DNA of 6,087 nt from positions 1-6,087 of the forward strand of contig WRER01000058.1 of NCBI GenBank assembly GCA_009779205.1, given 5' to 3'. A program made the translations under genes and the position numbers. This DNA comes from Methanobacteriota archaeon. GTDB lineage: Archaea > Halobacteriota > Methanomicrobia > Methanomicrobiales > Methanospirillaceae. The notes under the pieces are model-generated. The model saw only the letters and a list, made by a program, of their open reading frames with translations, was not told the origin of the DNA and made no database searches. This document shows positions 1 to 4,758 of the stretch, piece by piece; the first letter of the stretch is position 1, and each line of letters opens with the position of its first letter.

Positions 1-77
1 ACTTACGCAAAACTGCATGTTTGTAGATCATAATGCCTTAATTAAGTCATGTTGATTTTTGTGTAATTCCTGTCACA

Positions 78-104
78 TTTCGTGCTTTTCGTATATTTCG
101 TGAT
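78..104. repeat. three-unit 9-bp tandem repeat (TTTCGTGNT-like)
   Basis: Three consecutive 9-base units all start with TTTCGT: TTTCGTGCT (78-86), TTTCGTATA (87-95) and TTTCGTGAT (96-104), followed by TAAAAA. The core TTTCG recurs exactly every 9 bases. Its role is unknown. Similar TTTCGTG-rich strings occur, from memory, in intergenic DNA of other archaea and bacteria; this was not checked. It lies 47 bases beyond the antiporter stop codon, in the expected 3' untranslated or termination region. Confidence 0.6.
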
Positions 105-119
105 TAAAAATGAAAATGT
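105..119 (-). terminator. possible oligo-T terminator of the antiporter transcript
   Basis: Read on the minus strand this segment is CATTTTCATTTTTAA, two T-runs of four and five bases starting about 33 bases after the antiporter stop codon. Archaeal RNA polymerase can terminate on T-rich tracts in the non-template strand without a strong hairpin, so the position and composition fit. No convincing stem precedes it. Low confidence, because short T-runs are common in AT-rich intergenic DNA. Confidence 0.3.
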
Positions 120-150
120 GAAGGATTCAACCACTGTGTTCGCTGTAGTA

Positions 151-1083
151 TTATGTGTACAACACAATCATATAAGCCAAAAACAATGAAAGAAGAACAA
201 GACCTTCCCATCTTGTTATTTTTCCTCTCGATAATGGAATCATGGTTAACAATAATGCTGCGCTAATACCAAAAAGCCACATCATGTCAGAAATAAACAG
301 CGCGTGGTCGGTGATAGTCAGGGGCTGGATAACGGTTGTTATTCCCAAAACTCCTGCAACGTTGAAGATATTTGAACCGATAATGTTTCCAACCGAAAGA
401 TCCGCTTCTTTTTTGAAAGCAGCCATTAATGATGTCATCAGCTCTGGCATACTTGTACCGATCGCAACAATGGATATACCGATAACACGCTCACTGACAC
501 CCCACAACAATGCCACTTCGCGAGCTCCGTGAACGAACCATCCAGAGCCGAAATATAACCCTATAACCGCAACTAAAATCATTAATATCGCTTGCAAAGG
601 GTTTATGGTCGCTTCTATCGTTTCTTTGGAGGTGTTATTTTTTCTTGATTTGTAAATAGACCAAGCGGTGTAGGTTATCAATATCGTTAAAAAGAAAAGA
701 CCTTCATAAAAACTGATAATGCCATTATAACCAAAAATAAGCAGCAGAGAAGTTACAAAAAACATCATCATTATATCAAAGCCTATCGCTCTGTTCCGAA
801 TGGGGATCGGAAGAACCAATGCCACAATAGCCAAAACACATCCCATGTTAGCAATATTTGAACCTATAACATTCCCTAAAGAAATGTCATGCGCACCTTC
901 AAGAGCAGCTTCAACGCTGATAAATACTTCAGGTAAGGAGGTCACATATGCGACTACCGTCAAACCAATTATAAATGTGCTTATTTTAAAATAACGCGCA
1001 AGTTGAACGGATCCCGAAACTAACCAGTTACCGCATATTATCATTACGATAAGTCCCAAAAGAAGCCCAATGTATGCTGACAT
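151..1083 (-). CDS. Ca2+/cation antiporter (CaCA) family membrane protein, YrbG/NCX_Mj-like
   Basis: A 310-residue integral membrane protein of the sodium/calcium exchanger superfamily. It is expected to exchange Ca2+ (or a related cation) for Na+ or H+ across the cytoplasmic membrane. It has the family's two homologous halves of about five hydrophobic segments each, joined by a polar loop at about residues 145-160 (KSRKNNTSKE). Alpha-repeat 1 (about 40-81) carries T48, S49 and E52 followed by GNVIGSN (70-76) and N79. Alpha-repeat 2 (about 202-244) carries GTSMPEL (209-215, with T210, S211, E214), GNIIGSN (232-238) and N241. These align with the ion-binding positions known for the Methanocaldococcus exchanger. 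Length is normal for the prokaryotic family. Oddity: repeat 1 reads AYVTSLPE where AFGTSLPE is usual, so the motif glycine is valine (V47). The ATG at 1083 begins directly at the first membrane segment; no strong Shine-Dalgarno precedes it, compatible with a short leader. It is divergent from the ribosomal operon. The ion transported cannot be decided from sequence. Confidence 0.9.
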   Translation of the reverse strand: MSAYIGLLLGLIVMIICGNWLVSGSVQLARYFKISTFIIGLTVVAYVTSLPEVFISVEAALEGAHDISLGNVIGSNIANMGCVLAIVALVLPIPIRNRAIGFDIMMMFFVTSLLLIFGYNGIISFYEGLFFLTILITYTAWSIYKSRKNNTSKETIEATINPLQAILMILVAVIGLYFGSGWFVHGAREVALLWGVSERVIGISIVAIGTSMPELMTSLMAAFKKEADLSVGNIIGSNIFNVAGVLGITTVIQPLTITDHALFISDMMWLFGISAALLLTMIPLSRGKITRWEGLVLLSLFLAYMIVLYT

Positions 1084-1110
1084 AGTTTTAAAATGATCTA
1101 ATTAATCTAT

Positions 1111-1123
1111 ACTATATTTTTTT
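1111..1123 (-). promoter_or_regulatory. candidate TATA box for the antiporter gene
   Basis: On the minus strand this reads AAAAAAATATAGT, an A-rich BRE-like run followed by a TATA-like hexamer, about 28 bases before the ATG at 1083. Archaeal transcription starts about 25 bases after the TATA box, so the message would begin almost at the start codon. That fits the lack of a Shine-Dalgarno sequence. A second AT-rich candidate (ATAAATTAA on the minus strand, near 1133-1141) would give a leader of about 25 bases. The whole region is AT-rich, so this is tentative. Confidence 0.35.
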
Positions 1124-1138
1124 GTTATTATTTAATTT

Positions 1139-1160
1139 ATGCGTTGTTTTCAAAACGCAT
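1139..1160. repeat. 7-bp perfect stem-loop
   Basis: ATGCGTT (1139-1145) pairs perfectly with AACGCAT (1154-1160) across an 8-base loop. It sits 56 bases upstream of the antiporter start codon, just behind the candidate TATA elements, so it could be an operator for that gene or simply a chance palindrome. No T-run follows on either strand, which speaks against a terminator. Confidence 0.4.
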
Positions 1161-1173
1161 CTCACCCGTTTGT

Positions 1174-1193
1174 GCCTAAACTGTTCGTTAGGC
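1174..1193 (+). repeat. GCCTAA/TTAGGC stem-loop followed by a T-rich run
   Basis: A 6-bp perfect stem with an 8-base loop is followed on the plus strand by CTTTTGTTTTCC (1194-1205), giving a terminator-like appearance. No plus-strand gene ends upstream, so if it is a terminator it is either a remnant or blocks stray transcription. The arms also resemble integron recombination boxes, but the spacing is far too short for that. Confidence 0.35.
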
Positions 1194-1293
1194 CTTTTGT
1201 TTTCCGGTCGGAAATGACGAATCACTCTCTTCGTTCGTTCTGATTGGTCCTTTTTAATGTTGGCTAAAATGATAAAAAAATAATTTCAGAATC

Positions 1294-1308
1294 GATATAA
1301 TATATAAG
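1294..1308 (+). promoter_or_regulatory. possible TATA element of the decayed transposase
   Basis: GATATAATATATAAG lies 14-28 bases before the remnant's ATG at 1322 and resembles an archaeal TATA box. It would place transcription start close to the old start codon. It could still feed transcription into the downstream region, about 680 bases ahead of the L3 gene, if no terminator intervenes. Weak evidence, given the AT-rich surroundings. Confidence 0.25.
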
Positions 1309-1321
1309 AGGTTAAAAAATA

Positions 1322-1584
1322 ATGGATGACTTCCTCAAAGCCTTATGCAGTGATCTGACCTATAATCAAACATGAAACAAAGGATGGATCTATGTAAAAT
1401 CGATCCGAGATGAGGTAAAATGCCCTTATTGCGAGACGATATCAAATAATAGTACATAGTCGGTATGAAAGGTCATTCCAATACAGGGAAAAAAGTCAAA
1501 ACCCTCTAGAAAAAAGAAAATTTCTGTAATAACCCCGCTTGCGGAGATAAAACATTTGCTGAAAGATTTGATTGCCTTTTGGAG
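1322..1584 (+). pseudogene. ISL3-family transposase, N-terminal remnant (frameshifted, truncated)
   Basis: The N-terminal zinc-ribbon region of an ISL3-type transposase can be followed across three frames. Frame from 1322: MDDFLKALCSDLTYNQT, stop (TGA 1373), then GWIYVKSIRDEVKCPYC and ETISNN, stop (TAG 1457). Shifted frame from 1452: VHSRYERSFQ. Frame from 1486: TGKKVKTL, stop (TAG 1510), then NFCNNPACGDKTFAERFDCL. The CPYC and CNNPAC cysteine pairs and the HSRYERSFQ and KTFAERFD strings are characteristic of this family's N-terminal zinc-binding domain. The expected DLP between SFQ and IQGKK seems lost by a small deletion. After ERFDCL the similarity stops and an inverted repeat begins. The helix-turn-helix and DDE catalytic parts, more than 300 residues in an intact enzyme, are absent. 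The product cannot be functional. It marks an old insertion ahead of the ribosomal operon. Confidence 0.8.
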
Positions 1585-1622
1585 GCTGTCCAGTCTTTTT
1601 ACTTCTCACCGGACAGCTTCCA
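1580..1622. repeat. 12-bp-arm inverted repeat at the break point of the transposase remnant
   Basis: TGGAGGCTGTCC (1580-1591) pairs with GGACAGCTTCCA (1611-1622) at all 12 positions, one being a G-U wobble in RNA, around a 19-base loop. It starts exactly where similarity to the ISL3 transposase ends. No T-run follows on either strand, so it is not an obvious terminator. The arms, GGCTGTCC facing inward, look like the two ends of an insertion sequence collapsed onto each other or a very small MITE; this is inference. No clear target-site duplication is visible. Confidence 0.6.
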
Positions 1623-1649
1623 GGTGTACACTGCTTCCAAATCGATCCA

Positions 1650-1657
1650 TTTATACC
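1650..1657 (+). promoter_or_regulatory. weak TATA-like candidate upstream of the ribosomal operon
   Basis: TTTATACC matches the archaeal TATA core fairly well and would start transcription near 1680, giving the L3 message a leader of roughly 330 bases. That is long for an archaeal operon, so this ranks with, not above, the candidate at 1873-1885. No experimental or comparative support is available. Confidence 0.2.
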
Positions 1658-1682
1658 ATCTTTCTGCGAATAATATGAAGCC

Positions 1683-1720
1683 ATGATCTAGCTAGTGATA
1701 GCTATGATCTGCAAAAGATC
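1683..1720. repeat. cluster of short direct and inverted repeats
   Basis: ATGATCT occurs twice (1683-1689 and 1704-1710). Between the copies TAGCTA (1689-1694) and TAGCTA (1699-1704) form a 6-bp hairpin with a GTGA tetraloop. GATCT (1706-1710) can also pair with AGATC (1716-1720). The arrangement could be a protein-binding site or an old insertion scar; no function is supported by context alone. Confidence 0.35.
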
Positions 1721-1861
1721 GAAACATTCGTATCTGGAGATGAATTCTCTCTGTGAGCAGAACTCATCGGGCTGAAAATGTGGGATGTGAACGGGAAAGG
1801 GCCTCAATTCGCGCAGTTTGCGTTGAAATGCCCGCCTTCAGGAGAGACTGGAGAACCCAAA

Positions 1862-1885
1862 TGTGATCACAATCTCTTATACGAG
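1862..1885 (+). promoter_or_regulatory. candidate promoter of the ribosomal protein operon with a palindromic site
   Basis: A perfect 10-bp palindrome TGTGATCACA (1862-1871) is directly followed by ATCTCTTATACGAG (1872-1885), whose CTTATA is a modest TATA match. Transcription would start near 1905, leaving a leader of about 100 bases before L3. A transcription factor bound to the palindrome would touch the BRE/TATA region, so it could act as an operator. The only alternative closer to L3 is the CTTAT/ATAAG repeat at 1947-1961. The TATA match is imperfect and the site lies inside the unrecognised frame, so confidence is low. Confidence 0.3.
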
Positions 1886-1946
1886 ACCAAGGTAACCAGT
1901 GATATGACTGATACAGATCAGCATAGCATCTGGCATCTAACTCTCT

Positions 1947-1961
1947 CTTATCGTCAATAAG
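1947..1961. repeat. short inverted repeat in the presumed L3 leader
   Basis: CTTAT (1947-1951) and ATAAG (1957-1961) pair around the loop CGTCA, ending 48 bases before the L3 start codon. Only five pairs, four of them A-T at most positions, so its stability is poor. It lies where a leader structure for the operon would be expected, but nothing shows it is used. Confidence 0.25.
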
Positions 1962-1994
1962 TGAATCTCCTCGCTTTGACATCGTACAGAAAAT

Positions 1995-2003
1995 AAGGAT
2001 GAT
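1995..2003 (+). promoter_or_regulatory. ribosome binding site of L3
   Basis: AAGGATGAT ends six bases before the ATG at 2010. It is a partial match to the archaeal Shine-Dalgarno AGGAGGTGAT, with the same GG-TGAT pattern seen at other starts in this operon. It supports the ATG at 2010; no upstream in-frame start is competitive. Confidence 0.6.
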
Positions 2004-2009
2004 ATAAAA

Positions 2010-3023
2010 ATGCCGAAAAAACACAGACCACGCATGGGGTCACTGGCATACAGCCCTCGCAAACGGTCTAAAAGCCAGGTCCCAAAGTATCATGCATGGC
2101 CCGCCTATGAAGGAGCTCCTTCTATCCAGGGTTTTGCAGGGTACAAAGTTGGTATGACTCACCTCATCATGACAGATGACCATGCCAAGAGCCCAAGCGA
2201 AGGCAAGGAGATCATGGTCCCTGTCACCGTTATCGAGGTTCCAAGCATGAAGGTGGCAGCTGTTCGTGTATACCGGGAAGACACCTATGGCCGTCATCCC
2301 CTTACCGACATCTGGACCAACTCCCTTGATCCTGAAATTTCACGTGCGCTCATTCCTCCAAAAAAGGATCTGCGCACAGCTAATGAACAAACAGCACGTG
2401 AATCATTAGAACAGGGAACCATAACAGACATCTACGTTCTGACTTACACCCGTCCAGTCACCATCTCTGGTGTTCCGAAAAAAGTTCCGGACCTCATGGA
2501 AATGCGCATCGGTGGCGGAAGTATCGAAGAGCGATTTGACTATGCCCTCTCACTCCTTGGCACCGAGATCTCTGTACAGAGCCTCTTTCAGATCGGTCAG
2601 TACACAGATATCACTGCCGTCACGAAAGGAAAAGGCACACAAGGGCCTGTAAAACGCTGGGGAATACATCTTCGCAAGCGCAAGCACTCCCGTGGTGGAA
2701 AAAAGCGTCATATCGGAAACCTTGGACCATGGACACCTCACCACGTTCGCTGGCAAGTTCCCCAGATGGGGCAGATGGGTTATCAACAGCGCACTGAGTT
2801 TAACAAACGCCTTCTCAAAATTGGCGAAAATGGCACTGAAGTAACTCCAAAAGGTGGATTCCTCCACTACGGAGAAGTAAGGAACCCATATATCCTTGTA
2901 AAAGGTTCGATTCCAGGTCCAGCAAAGCGACTTGTTCGAATACGTCATGCAATGCGCATTGGAGAACATGAGATTCGTGAACCGGTAATCAGCTACATAA
3001 GCCAGGAAAGCAAGCAGGGATGA
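2010..3023 (+). CDS. rpl3: large-subunit ribosomal protein L3 (uL3), archaeal type
   Basis: Binds 23S rRNA early in large-subunit assembly and sends an extension toward the peptidyl transferase centre. The 337-residue length is typical of archaeal and eukaryotic L3 and much longer than the bacterial protein of about 210. The N-terminal basic tail reads [20 protein letters not shown], the usual archaeal form. YKVGMTHL follows in the first barrel. [13 protein letters not shown] (206-218) and [20 protein letters not shown] with [20 protein letters not shown] (about 222-264) form the conserved central extension, including the tryptophan finger region. It is the first gene of the operon; its TGA stop is part of the ribosome binding site of L4, five bases before that start. 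The gene that often precedes L3 in Euryarchaeota (a SPOUT RNA methyltransferase) is not present here. Confidence 0.98.
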   Translation: MPKKHRPRMGSLAYSPRKRSKSQVPKYHAWPAYEGAPSIQGFAGYKVGMTHLIMTDDHAKSPSEGKEIMVPVTVIEVPSMKVAAVRVYREDTYGRHPLTDIWTNSLDPEISRALIPPKKDLRTANEQTARESLEQGTITDIYVLTYTRPVTISGVPKKVPDLMEMRIGGGSIEERFDYALSLLGTEISVQSLFQIGQYTDITAVTKGKGTQGPVKRWGIHLRKRKHSRGGKKRHIGNLGPWTPHHVRWQVPQMGQMGYQQRTEFNKRLLKIGENGTEVTPKGGFLHYGEVRNPYILVKGSIPGPAKRLVRIRHAMRIGEHEIREPVISYISQESKQG

Positions 3024-3025
3024 TC
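3016..3025 (+). promoter_or_regulatory. L4 ribosome binding site overlapping the L3 stop codon
   Basis: AGGGATGATC contains the TGA stop of L3 (3021-3023) and ends three bases before the ATG of L4 at 3029. It resembles the archaeal Shine-Dalgarno AGGAGGTGATC. A ribosome finishing L3 would sit over this site, which favours termination-reinitiation coupling between the two genes. Confidence 0.65.
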
Positions 3026-3028
3026 TGA

Positions 3029-3781
3029 ATGAAAGCACAGGTATTATCACTGACAGGAGAGATCATTCGAGAAATTGATCTTCCAGCACAATTTGACACT
3101 GCATTCCGACCAGACCTCATTAAAAAAGCCGTTATCTCGCTTCAAAGCCTTCGATACCAACCACATGGAACCAATCCTTTTGCAGGTATTACAGCATCAG
3201 CAGAAGGCTGGGGAAGTGGAAGAGGTGCGTCACACGTTCCGCGTCTGAAAAACAGCTCCCGCGCTGCAAAAGTACCTCAGGCAAAAGGAGGACGTGCTGC
3301 CCACCCGCCAAAAGTTCAAAAAGTTCTCATTCGTTCCATAAATAAAAAGGAAAAGCGAAAGGCACTCAACTCTGCAATCGCTGCAACAGCAAATGATGAG
3401 ATAGTTCGCTCCCGTGGTCACCAATTTACAGGAACTGTACCTTTTGTTCTCTCTGATGAATTAGAAAGGCTAAACCAGACTCGTGAAGTCATAGCCTGCC
3501 TCAAGGCAATTGGTGTCTATGCTGACATTGAACGTTCTGCACAGAGCCGTAAAGTCAAGCCTGGACGAGGAAAGATGCGTGGCCGCAGGTACAAACAACG
3601 AAAAAGCGTGCTTATCGTTACTGGATCCCAGCCACTTCGTGCTGGACGAAACCTCGCAGGTGTAGACGTCTGCTCTATCAAGAGTTTAAATGTCGAGCAT
3701 CTTGCACCAGGAACGCACGCTTCACGACTCACCATCTGGACGGAAAGTGCAATCACAAAACTCGCGGAGCGTGATCTGTAA
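3029..3781 (+). CDS. rpl4: large-subunit ribosomal protein L4 (uL4), archaeal type
   Basis: Binds domain I and neighbouring 23S rRNA and lines the constriction of the nascent peptide tunnel. The 250-residue length matches archaeal L4 rather than the bacterial protein of about 200. The N-terminal MKAQVLSLTGE strand and FRPDLIKKAV helix are typical. They are followed by the long basic tunnel loop at about 45-100, with EGWGSGRGASHVPR (59-72) and KGGRAAHPPK. SRGHQF and VLSDELERLNQT follow, and a second basic stretch KPGRGKMRGRRYKQRKS lies before the C-terminal Rossmann-like strands (LIVTG, LAGVDV). Its TAA overlaps the ATG of L23 by one base. Bacterial L4 represses its own operon; whether archaeal L4 does so cannot be read here. 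No internal damage. Confidence 0.97.
   Translation: MKAQVLSLTGEIIREIDLPAQFDTAFRPDLIKKAVISLQSLRYQPHGTNPFAGITASAEGWGSGRGASHVPRLKNSSRAAKVPQAKGGRAAHPPKVQKVLIRSINKKEKRKALNSAIAATANDEIVRSRGHQFTGTVPFVLSDELERLNQTREVIACLKAIGVYADIERSAQSRKVKPGRGKMRGRRYKQRKSVLIVTGSQPLRAGRNLAGVDVCSIKSLNVEHLAPGTHASRLTIWTESAITKLAERDL
3766..3777 (+). promoter_or_regulatory. L23 ribosome binding site inside the end of L4
   Basis: GGAGCGTGATCT is almost the complete archaeal Shine-Dalgarno GGAGGTGATC with one substitution-plus-insertion. It ends three bases before the ATG of L23 and lies wholly inside the last codons of L4 (RDL). It carries the TGATCTG string (3772-3778) also seen before L4 and S19. Confidence 0.6.
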
Positions 3782-4035
3782 TGCAGATACTTATTCACCC
3801 CTACGCTACAGAAAAAGCAACAACTCGTATTGTGGAAATCTTCGGTCAGCTTCAATTCATTGTCGTCAAAGAAGCCACAAAACCACAGATCAAAGCTGCA
3901 ATCGAAAAAGCGTATGGTTACAAAGTCACCAAAATCCAGACTGCAATGACCAACAAGGGCACGAAAAAAGCAACCATTACCTTTGAAAATCCAAAGGCAG
4001 CTGAAGAAATTCTCAGCAGACTTGGTATAATGTAG
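3781..4035 (+). CDS. rpl23: large-subunit ribosomal protein L23 (uL23), archaeal type
   Basis: An 84-residue protein that binds 23S rRNA domain III at the tunnel exit, where it contributes to the docking platform for signal recognition particle and nascent-chain factors. The opening HPYATEKAT is the family signature. FIVVKEATKPQIKAAIEKAYGYKV (about 26-49) is the conserved RNA-binding helix and strand, and the end KATITFENPKAAEEILSRLGI is the usual C-terminus. The length is that of archaeal L23, lacking the bacterial loop. The start overlaps the stop of L4 by one base (TAATG), consistent with translational coupling. Its TAG stop is part of the next ribosome binding site, seven bases before L2. 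Confidence 0.97.
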   Translation: MQILIHPYATEKATTRIVEIFGQLQFIVVKEATKPQIKAAIEKAYGYKVTKIQTAMTNKGTKKATITFENPKAAEEILSRLGIM

Positions 4036-4038
4036 GTG
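4034..4038 (+). promoter_or_regulatory. L2 ribosome binding site overlapping the L23 stop codon
   Basis: AGGTG begins inside the TAG stop of L23 (4033-4035) and is followed by TAAC and the ATG at 4043. The core matches the archaeal Shine-Dalgarno AGGTGAT for five bases. It is the one close junction of this operon without the TGATC string. Confidence 0.55.
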
Positions 4039-4042
4039 TAAC

Positions 4043-4753
4043 ATGGCCCATCGAATTACAACTCAAAGCCGTGGAAAAGGAGGCCCAACCTATCGGGCGC
4101 CATCCCACCGATATAAAGCTGAACTCAAGCACATCAAAACCGGCGATGCAATCATTACCGCTGTTATTATAGACATCGAACATGATCCTGCACGCCATGC
4201 ACCAATTGCCCTTGTAAAACTCGCAACTGGGGAAAAAATATACATTCTTGCAACTGAAGGAATGGCTGTTGGCGACATAATCTCCTGGGGTCCAAAAGGA
4301 GAAATTCGCAGTGGAAACACAATGCCTCTTTCTGAAATCCCTGCCGGTTTTTATGTGTGCAATATCGAAGCACGCCCATTAGATGGCGGTAAATTCGTAC
4401 GCGCAAGTGGTGTTCAGGCAATGGTCACTGATCATACTGGAACACGCGTTGCAGTTCGCATGCCAAGTGGGAGAACAAAATGGTTCCATGCAGACTGTCG
4501 TGCTACGATTGGCGTCGTCGCCGGTGGTGGACGCAGTGAAAAACCATTCTGCAAGGCTGGAAAGAAATACCACAAGATGAAAAATACCGCCAGCAATTGG
4601 CCACGCGTCCGCGGGATGGCAATGAACGTTATCGACCACCCATTCGGTGGTGGAAATCACCAGCACCCAGGTCGTCCAAAGACCGTGAGTCGAGGAACCT
4701 CACCTGGTCGAAAAGTTGGACACATTGCTGCAAGCCGCACTGGAAGGAAGTGA
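4043..4753 (+). CDS. rpl2: large-subunit ribosomal protein L2 (uL2), archaeal type
   Basis: Organises 23S rRNA near the peptidyl transferase centre and takes part in the intersubunit bridge to the small subunit. At 236 residues it has archaeal length (bacterial L2 is about 275, with a longer N-terminal part). MAHRITTQSRGKGGPTYRAPSHRY is the archaeal N-terminus. The OB-like domain follows (IEHDPARHAPIALV, about 45-58), then the SH3-like domain with RATIGVVAGGGRSEKPF. The catalytic-proximal loop AMNVIDHPFGGGNHQHPG lies at about 193-210, with D198, H199, P200 and the triple glycine 202-204. The second histidine of the bacterial DHPHGGG motif is phenylalanine here (F201), which I believe is common in related archaea. 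TVSRGTSPGRKVGHIAASRTGR closes the protein. It shares its stop-codon region with the S19 ribosome binding site. Intact. Confidence 0.98.
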   Translation: MAHRITTQSRGKGGPTYRAPSHRYKAELKHIKTGDAIITAVIIDIEHDPARHAPIALVKLATGEKIYILATEGMAVGDIISWGPKGEIRSGNTMPLSEIPAGFYVCNIEARPLDGGKFVRASGVQAMVTDHTGTRVAVRMPSGRTKWFHADCRATIGVVAGGGRSEKPFCKAGKKYHKMKNTASNWPRVRGMAMNVIDHPFGGGNHQHPGRPKTVSRGTSPGRKVGHIAASRTGRK

Positions 4754-4755
4754 TC
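4745..4755 (+). promoter_or_regulatory. S19 ribosome binding site overlapping the L2 stop codon
   Basis: AGGAAGTGATC differs from the ideal archaeal Shine-Dalgarno AGGAGGTGATC at one base and includes the TGA stop of L2 (4751-4753). The start codon follows at 4759. The 11-base string TGATCTGAATG (4751-4761) is identical to that at the L3-L4 junction (3021-3031). Confidence 0.7.
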
Positions 4756-4758
4756 TGA

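Larger units (their letters stand above)
1..150. other. non-coding flank downstream of the antiporter gene
   Basis: I see no credible reading frame or RNA gene here. The stretch is AT-rich. It contains a perfect 10-bp palindrome CTTAATTAAG (37-46), a 9-bp-period tandem repeat (78-104) and A-runs at 106-110 and 113-116 that are T-runs on the antiporter strand. The first bases (ACTTACGCAAAA) vaguely recall the ends of some insertion sequences, but the window starts there, so an element to the left cannot be judged. Confidence 0.6.
1084..1321. other. AT-rich intergenic region with small stem-loops
   Basis: No gene is visible. The left part holds the likely antiporter promoter. Short inverted repeats follow: ATGCGTT/AACGCAT (1139-1145 and 1154-1160, 8-base loop), GCCTAA/TTAGGC (1174-1179 and 1188-1193, 8-base loop, followed by CTTTTGTTTT), and a weak GACGAA/TTCGTT pair (1215-1220 and 1229-1234). 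The right part (about 1246-1321) is probably the upstream end of the decayed insertion sequence that follows; GATATAATATATAAG (1294-1308) could be the remains of its promoter. Confidence 0.5.
1679..1960 (+). pseudogene. unrecognised, possibly decayed reading frame upstream of L3
   Basis: One frame stays open from 1679 to the TAA at 1958-1960 except for a single TGA at 1754-1756. The first part reads SYDLQKIETFVSGDEFSL up to the stop; after it follows AELIGLK and an ATG at 1778 that would give a 60-residue protein beginning MWDVNGKGPQFAQFALKCPP. I do not recognise a family. Composition looks protein-like: mixed polar and hydrophobic residues, two cysteines (CPP, KCDH) and an aromatic tail (IWHLTLSYRQ). 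Two readings are possible: the C-terminal end of a gene inactivated by the TGA, or a short real gene starting at 1778 and ending 49 bases before L3. No good Shine-Dalgarno precedes 1778. A minus-strand frame over the same bases is less attractive because it would run into the L3 gene. Confidence 0.35.

Noticed and set aside
242..994. Two plus-strand frames (242-532, 800-994) opposite the antiporter
   Set aside because: They are antisense to a clear CaCA membrane protein and show no motif of their own.
1174..1193. GCCTAAA...GTTAGGC resembling integron attC core boxes
   Set aside because: The boxes are only about 7 bases apart, whereas attC sites are at least about 55 bases long. There is no second pair of inner boxes, no integrase and no gene cassette.
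1496..1684. Minus-strand open frame of 62 codons
   Set aside because: It is antisense to the ISL3 transposase relic and the inverted repeat; the plus strand explains this stretch.
1754..1756. In-frame TGA read as selenocysteine or another recoded residue
   Set aside because: No homologous selenoprotein is recognised, and no SECIS-like structure could be supported nearby. A stop in a decaying frame is simpler.
1862..1871. TGTGATCACA as a bacterial CRP-type site
   Set aside because: CRP half-sites TGTGA and TCACA need a six-base spacer; here they overlap without one, and the organism is archaeal.
1764..2024. Minus-strand open frame of 86 codons
   Set aside because: It overlaps the start of the L3 gene and its ribosome binding site, has no recognisable motif and no good start context; most likely a chance frame.
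2550..3050. Long minus-strand open frame of 166 codons across the end of L3
   Set aside because: It is antisense to highly conserved L3 sequence; its length follows from codon bias of the real gene. The same holds for the minus-strand frame at 3517-4044.
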